From assembly GCF_052115385.1 (NCBI RefSeq), contig NZ_JBFRGP010000010.1, positions 62,001 to 126,000 of the forward strand: a DNA stretch of 64,000 nt, in the 5' to 3' direction. How positions within the stretch are numbered: the stretch's first letter is position 1; each line of letters starts with the position of its first letter. The position numbers and the translations under genes were made by a program. This DNA is from Dyella_D sp052115385. Lineage in GTDB: Bacteria; Pseudomonadota; Gammaproteobacteria; Xanthomonadales; Rhodanobacteraceae. Shown here piece by piece: positions 59,128-64,000 of this stretch. The notes under the pieces were generated by a model. It did not search any database. It was not told the DNA's origin and saw only the letters and a program-made list of their open reading frames with translations.

Positions 59128-61032
59128 TCAAAGAATCCCGTTGGCTCCGGCGCCGAATGCGGTCAGCAGGCGCGTATAGATCAGCTTGGGCGGGCTGGCC
59201 ACTTCCGGGAAATCGCCCACCGCCTCGTAGCAGCTGAAGAAGTTCGGATCGCTGGGCCGCATCGGCGTGCAGCCCTGCTTGAGCTGATAGCTGGTGGCGT
59301 AGCGGTACGGCCAGAAATCGAACAGCGGCAAGGCGGCGGAGACGTCGCCGATGGCGGCACTCAAGTCCGACAGCAGCGGAATGGAACGCTGGCGCGGCGC
59401 GATCACCCAGGCGTTCTCCGGCTCCGTCTCGCGCATGATCGCGCTGCGCAGCTGCTGGGCGAAAGCAGCGTCGTACACGATCACGCCAGCCTCGGTGTTG
59501 TAGTGGTCCGAGCGCGGATCGAAGTTGTGCGAGCCGACCATGGCGAAGCGGTCGTCCACCACGATCGATTTCGCATGCAGGCCGAAACGCCGGCCCGCGC
59601 TGATCAGCGGCGCCGGCCGGTTGCGCTTGCCGCCGCGGCCGAGCAGGGTGCGCGTCTCGGTGCCGACGTAGCGGCGCTTGCTGGCGGGCTTGCCGGCGGT
59701 CGGCCTGGCATCGCTGCCGTCCTCGTCGTCGGGGCCATCGTCCGAGCTGGCCCAGGCGTTGTCCTGCGCCGGGCCCAGCGCGCGCGGCTTCAGCTCGTAG
59801 ATCTCGAAGCCGTATTCCTTGAGATAGCGTTTGCGGTGCTTGTACGACATGGCATACACCGCGAAGGCGTCGGTGGAGGCCAGCGAATTGGTGGAGACCA
59901 CGATGCGCGGCGGCGCGTCCTGCTTCTGCAGCCGGTCGAAGATCTTGCGGGCGCGGCTGCTCATCACCAGGTAGGGCGTCTGCAGCACCACTTCCTGCTT
60001 GGCCGAGCCGACCATGCGCATCACGTTGGCGGTGAACTCGCGCGCGGCGCGTTCGCGCGGCTTGTCGGTCTTGGCCGGCAGGTCGCTGAAGAATTCCACC
60101 GGCGCGGTGGTGCGCAGGGTGGGGGCGACCAGGTATTCGTCCAGCCAGTCCGCGTCGTCCGCTTCCTCCTGCACGCGCGCCACGCGCTCCGGATGCAGGT
60201 ACACCGGCTCGCGCCATGGCGTGGCCGTGCCGCCGGCCAGCAGGCGGTAGATGTCGCGCAGGTGGGTCAGCGGCACGGAACGCTTGTGCGCCCAGAAGCG
60301 CTCGAAAGTTTCGCCCATCGCCTGCGCGGCGGGGCCGCCGACCATCACGTCGCGATCGACGTAGTCGAAGTCGTTGTCCCAGTCGAAATAACGGTCCTGG
60401 AAGTTGCGCCCGCCGGTGATGCCGATGCTGTTGTCGACCAGCAGGATCTTGTTGTGCATGCGCTGGTTGAATTTGTAGAAGCAGCACACGATGCCGGCGG
60501 CGAATTCCAGCGGTGAAGTCTCCGACTTGTGGAAGGTCGGGTTGTACAGCCGGATCTGCAGGTTGACGTGCGCCTGCGCCAGGCGCGTCAGCCACGCGCC
60601 GTCGTTGAAGGAGAACAGCTGGTCGGCCAGCACGCGCACCTTCACGCCGCGCCGCGCCGCGCCCACCAGTTCGTCCAGGATCAGCTGGCCGGCGTCGTCC
60701 TGGTCCCAGATATAGGTCTGGATATCGATCGAATGCTTCGCCGCGCGGATCAGGTTGATGCGCGCCACCATCGCCGGCTCGCTGTCGTTGAGCAGGGTGA
60801 CCACGTGCACCGGCGCCTGCGCGGTGGAGGCGGCGAGCGCCGCGCTGGCCGCGTCGAGCAGGGGCGAGTCCTCGGCGCAGGTGGTATCCGGCGTGGCGCA
60901 GTCGATCCGGTGATCGGTCTGCGCCGCCACGATGGCATCGGCACGGCGGATCTTCGCCGTCGACAGGCTGCATCCCGGCAGCAGGGTCGAGGCGAGCAGC
61001 AGGAGGAGAACGCACGCCCAGCGCGATGACAT
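59128..61032 (-). CDS. Phospholipase D family lipoprotein, ClsC-like
   Basis: A 634-residue protein with a lipobox (LLPGC, Cys at about residue 21) and two phospholipase D motifs: HNKILLVDNSIGITGGRNF in the first half and HAKSIVVDDRFAMVGSHNFDPRS in the second. The layout is that of cardiolipin-synthase-like enzymes of the YmdC/ClsC group, which act on phosphatidyl groups at the membrane. A Lys/Arg/Asp-rich insert lies about residues 425-470. The ATG at 61032 gives the lipoprotein signal; the open frame further upstream does not. Convergent with the TonB-domain gene. Confidence 0.88.
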   Translation of the reverse strand: MSSRWACVLLLLLASTLLPGCSLSTAKIRRADAIVAAQTDHRIDCATPDTTCAEDSPLLDAASAALAASTAQAPVHVVTLLNDSEPAMVARINLIRAAKHSIDIQTYIWDQDDAGQLILDELVGAARRGVKVRVLADQLFSFNDGAWLTRLAQAHVNLQIRLYNPTFHKSETSPLEFAAGIVCCFYKFNQRMHNKILLVDNSIGITGGRNFQDRYFDWDNDFDYVDRDVMVGGPAAQAMGETFERFWAHKRSVPLTHLRDIYRLLAGGTATPWREPVYLHPERVARVQEEADDADWLDEYLVAPTLRTTAPVEFFSDLPAKTDKPRERAAREFTANVMRMVGSAKQEVVLQTPYLVMSSRARKIFDRLQKQDAPPRIVVSTNSLASTDAFAVYAMSYKHRKRYLKEYGFEIYELKPRALGPAQDNAWASSDDGPDDEDGSDARPTAGKPASKRRYVGTETRTLLGRGGKRNRPAPLISAGRRFGLHAKSIVVDDRFAMVGSHNFDPRSDHYNTEAGVIVYDAAFAQQLRSAIMRETEPENAWVIAPRQRSIPLLSDLSAAIGDVSAALPLFDFWPYRYATSYQLKQGCTPMRPSDPNFFSCYEAVGDFPEVASPPKLIYTRLLTAFGAGANGIL

Positions 61033-61109
61033 CAGGCAATGATAAATAACCCCGGGCCATTTCGTCGCCGGTCCGATGCCCGGCGAACCGGCGCCGGGCC
61101 AGCGCCCGT

Positions 61110-61709
61110 TCATGACCCGCTGGTGGTCGGCGCGTGGTCGATGGCGATGATCAGGCCGAGGCGGACCTGGTCGGACAAGGCGGTGCGATGCCCGGTCATG
61201 CCGAACTCGCTGCGCTGGATGTCGCCGCGCGCTTCGATGCGGCAGTCCCTGGGCGTGTCGAGCGGGCAGGGCGAGGGCAGCAGCTCGAACCGCGCCGGCC
61301 GCGAGACGCCGCGCAGGGTCAGCGTGCCGAACAGTGCGCCGCCGTGTTCGAGCGAAGCCACCGGCACCGGCTCGGAGACGAAGTGGATGGTCGGGTAATG
61401 CTCGGCGTCGAAGAACTCCGGCGCCATCACCCAGCGGCGGAAGCGCTCGGACGACATCTGGATGCTGTCCACCGTGATATGCGCATCGACCACCGCCACG
61501 TCGCGCTGCGCGCTCAAGGTCACGTCGCCGTCGATGTGCTCGAAGCTGCCGGTGACCTGGGTCAGCCACAGCAGGCGCACGCCGAATTCGGCGTGCGAGC
61601 GGGAGGAGTCGATGCGGTAGTCGGCGGCGTGGAGGGTGCAGGCCGCCAGTGCGAGGACGAAACCGGCGATGGCGCGCTGGCGAGGCCAGCGGCGACGCTT
61701 GCGGTTCAC
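61110..61709 (-). CDS. YceI family periplasmic protein
   Basis: A 199-residue protein with a signal peptide (about 1-29, ending LHAADY) and a YceI lipocalin-like barrel: YRIDSSRSHAEFGVRLLWLTQVTGSF at the start, FFDAEHYPTIHFVSE in the middle and TLRGVSRPARFEL later. Family members bind isoprenoid-type lipids in the periplasm. The start overlaps the sixA stop by 4 bases, so the two genes are cotranscribed, though no functional link is known. Confidence 0.92.
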   Translation of the reverse strand: MNRKRRRWPRQRAIAGFVLALAACTLHAADYRIDSSRSHAEFGVRLLWLTQVTGSFEHIDGDVTLSAQRDVAVVDAHITVDSIQMSSERFRRWVMAPEFFDAEHYPTIHFVSEPVPVASLEHGGALFGTLTLRGVSRPARFELLPSPCPLDTPRDCRIEARGDIQRSEFGMTGHRTALSDQVRLGLIIAIDHAPTTSGS

Positions 61710-62194
61710 GGCGACCAGAAGGCTTCCAGGCGGGCGTGGCCCGGTTCGAAGCCCTCGTCCGAGTGGAATACCGCGATGCCGGCGGGCGGCATGCCGCGGT
61801 ATTCGTCGGAACGGCCCTCGGCCAGCAGCGCGACCAGCCGCTCGATGCCGGGGTTATGCCCGACCAGCAGCACCGAATCGGCGTCGCTGTGGTCGTCGAG
61901 CAGGGCCAGCAGTTCGCCCTGGGTGGCCTCGTAGATGTCTTCGCACAGCTCCGGCTCCGGCGCGCCGTTGACCTCGGCCAGCGCCAGCGTGGCGGTGGCG
62001 CGGGTGCGCTCGGACGGCGAACACAGCACGCGGCTGGGCCGCTGCTGGCCGTGCTTCTTCAGCCATTGCTCGAGCCAGCGGCCCGCGGCGCGGGCCTCCT
62101 GCTCGCCACGTCCGCTCAGGCGGCGGCCGACGTCGTCGCCCCCGGGCTGCGAGGGCTGGGCTTCGGCGTGGCGCAACAGGATAAGTTCTCGCAT
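61706..62194 (-). CDS. sixA: Phosphohistidine phosphatase SixA
   Basis: A 162-residue histidine phosphatase. The catalytic RHAEA lies at residues 8-12 and the second histidine is in VGHNPG (about 110-115), with SPSERTRATA between. SixA removes phosphate from histidine residues of phosphotransfer proteins (ArcB, PTSNtr NPr in E. coli). Length is normal. It is 24 bases after the ParA-like gene and overlaps the YceI gene. Confidence 0.92.
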   Translation of the reverse strand: MRELILLRHAEAQPSQPGGDDVGRRLSGRGEQEARAAGRWLEQWLKKHGQQRPSRVLCSPSERTRATATLALAEVNGAPEPELCEDIYEATQGELLALLDDHSDADSVLLVGHNPGIERLVALLAEGRSDEYRGMPPAGIAVFHSDEGFEPGHARLEAFWSP

Positions 62195-62218
62195 GGACGG
62201 CTCCGGACGGACGGTGAA

Positions 62219-62854
62219 TTAATGCTGGCGCTTGATCCAGCGCAGGAGTTGTTTCCAGTCTTCCTGGTGGTTGCGCACCTGTTCGGAGGCATAGTCGAAG
62301 ATGCCTTTGCCGAGCGCGGTGAGCAGCACGTAGGCCTGGCTGTCGCGCAGTTCCGCCACCAGCGGGAACGGCGATTCGGCGGCCAGTTGTTCCATCGCGT
62401 CCTGGCTGGCGCGGGTCCACGGCTTGAGGCGGTTGCCGACCAGCCCCACCGGCAGCTTGCCGCGCTTGATGCGCGGGATCTCCTGCAGGTGGGCGAGGAA
62501 GCCCATGGTGGCGTCCAGGTCGAAGGTCGACGGCAGCACCGGCACCAGCAGCACGTTGGCCTGTTCGAGATACGGCTCCAGCTCGCGTTCGTGCGAGCCG
62601 GCGGGCGTGTCGATCAGGGTGCGCTGGGTGTCTTCGGGCAGCTTTTCCAGCGCCCGGCGCCCGCCTTCCACGGCGAGCACGCCGGGGACATTGTTTTCGG
62701 CGCGGCGCGCCGCCCAGCGGAAGCTGGAACCTTGCCGGTCGGCATCCACGATGGCCGTGTGCTTGCCGTCCTGCGCCCAGTGCGAAGCAAGCTGGGTGAC
62801 CAGCGTGCTCTTACCGCAACCGCCCTTGCTGCTTGCTACCAGCACCGTCAGCAT
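62219..62854 (-). CDS. ParA/MinD-like P-loop ATPase
   Basis: A 211-residue ATPase of the ParA superfamily. The deviant Walker A motif KGGCGKST is at 10-17, the switch I-like DADRQGSS at about 38-45, and a Walker B-like LIDTPAG at about 80-86. No partner ParB gene or DNA-binding domain is present, so it is an orphan type that may position a protein cargo; the role is unknown. The ATG at 62854 starts directly on the P-loop strand, as in the family. It follows the gene for an exported unknown protein by 80 bases. Confidence 0.88.
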   Translation of the reverse strand: MLTVLVASSKGGCGKSTLVTQLASHWAQDGKHTAIVDADRQGSSFRWAARRAENNVPGVLAVEGGRRALEKLPEDTQRTLIDTPAGSHERELEPYLEQANVLLVPVLPSTFDLDATMGFLAHLQEIPRIKRGKLPVGLVGNRLKPWTRASQDAMEQLAAESPFPLVAELRDSQAYVLLTALGKGIFDYASEQVRNHQEDWKQLLRWIKRQH

Positions 62855-62934
62855 GCGTCGCCCCTTCGTTTCGAGGTGGGCCAAGGGTACATGGGAAGGG
62901 GGAACCGGCAACAGCGCGCGGCGTGCGCCAGTGC

Positions 62935-63978
62935 TCAGCCTTTCGCCTGGGCCTGCGCGGCACCGGCTGGCTTCTGGTTGTCCCAGTCCGCCGGCGCATC
63001 CATCGGGATCTTGTAGTCGCGCAGTGCCGCCAGCACCAGGCTCATTTCGGTGCCGCCGCTGCGCGCCAGCGCCAGCAGGTGCTGGGCCAGGGCCAGGTCG
63101 CTCTGCGCGCGGGCCGACAGCTGGGCGAAGTTCTGCACCTGCCAGACCAGGTTGCGCCGGGCATGCTTGGCGTCTTCCTGCTGGGCCGGATCGGCGGCGA
63201 GCACCTCGCGCAGGTGCAGGCCCAGTGAGCGGGCCAGCGGGCTGGAACCCCATTCGAGCAGGCGGCCGAGCTTGAGGCAGTCGTCCTTCAGCGCGGCATC
63301 GTCGCCGGCGTTCTCGCACAGCCTGGAGGTGGCCTGCAGCCCCGGTTGCGGCTGCGTGGCGGCCATGCCGAACACCAGGGTCAGCTGCACTCCGGCGGCG
63401 CCGGTGGCCGAGGCCGGATCGATGGTCGGCGCCGGCGGCGGCAGGGTGCTGACATTGCCGGCCAGGGCCTTGAGGCTGGTGCCGGTGTAGTCGTCGTAGA
63501 GCTTGGCGGCAGCGGCTTTGGCCAGGTCTTCGCGGGCGGCCTGGTCCTTGCCGTCGTGGTGGTCCTGGCCCAGCTTGAGCAGCCACACGGCGGCGTTGTC
63601 CGGGGCCTGTTCGACCAGCCTGGCCAGCGCGTCGGCATTGGGGCAGGCGTCGGCCTTGGCGTCGCAGTCGCTCAGGCGCAGCCAGGTCACCGCCGGGAAG
63701 GTGTCCTCGGCCTTGGAGGCGCGCTCGATCAGCGTATGGAAGTCGTTGTACTTGGGCTGGTTGGGCAGCGGGCGGGCGAGCAGGGCGGCGCCGAGCAGGG
63801 GCAGTGCGTCCGCGCGCGGGGCCAGCACGCTGACCAGGTCGCGCTGGAAGGCCAGCAGCGCGTCGTTGCGTGCTTCGCCGGTTTTGGTCGCCACCGGCTT
63901 TGAGGCCTGTTTGGCGACGACCGGGGCGATCGACAGGACACCGGCGAGCCCTAAGGCGAGGTAGCGCCATCCGCGCAT
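62935..63978 (-). CDS. Exported protein of unknown function, helical repeat type
   Basis: A 347-residue protein with a signal peptide (MRGWRYLALGLAGVLSIAPVVAK). The mature part is helical and Ala/Leu-rich, TPR-like, with four cysteines (DCDAKADACPN; LCENAGDD; DCLKLG) that could form disulfides in the periplasm. GGAG six bases before the ATG at 63978 decides the start. It resembles hypothetical exported proteins of Xanthomonadales; I do not know its function. Genes downstream on the same strand are the ParA-like ATPase and sixA. Confidence 0.65.
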   Translation of the reverse strand: MRGWRYLALGLAGVLSIAPVVAKQASKPVATKTGEARNDALLAFQRDLVSVLAPRADALPLLGAALLARPLPNQPKYNDFHTLIERASKAEDTFPAVTWLRLSDCDAKADACPNADALARLVEQAPDNAAVWLLKLGQDHHDGKDQAAREDLAKAAAAKLYDDYTGTSLKALAGNVSTLPPPAPTIDPASATGAAGVQLTLVFGMAATQPQPGLQATSRLCENAGDDAALKDDCLKLGRLLEWGSSPLARSLGLHLREVLAADPAQQEDAKHARRNLVWQVQNFAQLSARAQSDLALAQHLLALARSGGTEMSLVLAALRDYKIPMDAPADWDNQKPAGAAQAQAKG

Positions 63979-64000
63979 GCTGTTCTCCATCCGCAAAACG

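Noticed and set aside
62219..62854. ParA-like gene as a plasmid or chromosome partition locus
   Set aside because: No parB, no parS-like repeats and no origin features nearby; neighbours are sixA and an exported unknown.
1..64000. CRISPR arrays, tRNA/rRNA genes, insertion sequences, attachment sites
   Set aside because: Looked for regular short direct repeats with spacers, tRNA-like cloverleaf ends, transposase motifs and flanking direct repeats around the accessory islands; none found by eye.

Overview
The window is a high-GC stretch of chromosome from a gammaproteobacterium, most plausibly of the Xanthomonadales (Rhodanobacteraceae such as Dyella, Luteibacter or Rhodanobacter). The placement is inferred from base composition, two large TonB-dependent receptors, a FecIR surface-signalling set, an intergenic repeat style familiar in that order, and housekeeping genes such as glnA, ntrBC, uppP and sixA. 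No rRNA, tRNA, CRISPR array, transposase or prophage module is visible.

Layout. 1-2.5 kb: small envelope proteins (DUF1328 end, DUF883/YqjD, YqjE holin-like, YqjK-like) and an AI-2E/PerM permease. 2.7-8.7 kb: a giant autotransporter with an internal tandem duplication. 9.1-17 kb: a MexEF-OprN-type RND pump operon with an SDR oxidoreductase at its end and a divergent LysR regulator. 17.2-19.3 kb: a compositionally distinct three-gene cassette (transglutaminase-like, mini-RHS toxin-like, membrane-anchored small protein). 19.5-23.1 kb: a serine hydrolase, a CadC-like TPR regulator and UppP. 23.2-28.7 kb: a full surface-signalling unit (ECF sigma, FecR, TonB transducer with STN domain) whose last gene is a histidine acid phosphatase/phytase. 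29-30.5 kb: glnA behind a sigma-54 promoter with two NtrC-like sites. 30.6-32.7 kb: an AbiE-type toxin-antitoxin pair with an AT-rich, palindrome-packed operator. 32.8-38.2 kb: an MFS exporter, a divergent AraC regulator, a class I glutamine amidotransferase interrupted by an amber codon, and a GH3 glycosidase.

38.2-43 kb is an accessory island of about ten small genes. It includes Imm40, DUF4279 and two DUF7336 copies and reads as a polymorphic-toxin immunity array with no toxin in the window. 43-44.1 kb is mostly repeats with a DUF3077-like small gene. 44.1-49 kb: a TIGR01782-type TonB receptor and a TPR-GGDEF diguanylate cyclase.

The most striking locus is at 49.0-50.3 kb. A tetrapyrrole-methylase-fold enzyme carries the catalytic signature of borosin peptide-backbone N-methyltransferases. 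A separate 86-residue acidic peptide follows it, and the start of that peptide resembles the SonA-type borosin binding domain. This is a candidate split-borosin RiPP system. It lies divergently from ntrBC, across a gap that holds NtrC-like half-sites.

50.4-64 kb: ntrBC, a GNAT, a PAS-GGDEF-EAL protein, a conserved unknown, a FadI-like thiolase, a TonB-domain protein, a ClsC-like phospholipase D lipoprotein, YceI, SixA, a ParA-like ATPase and an unknown exported protein. Three copies of a palindromic intergenic element (22.2, 28.7 and 53.3 kb) are scattered through the window.
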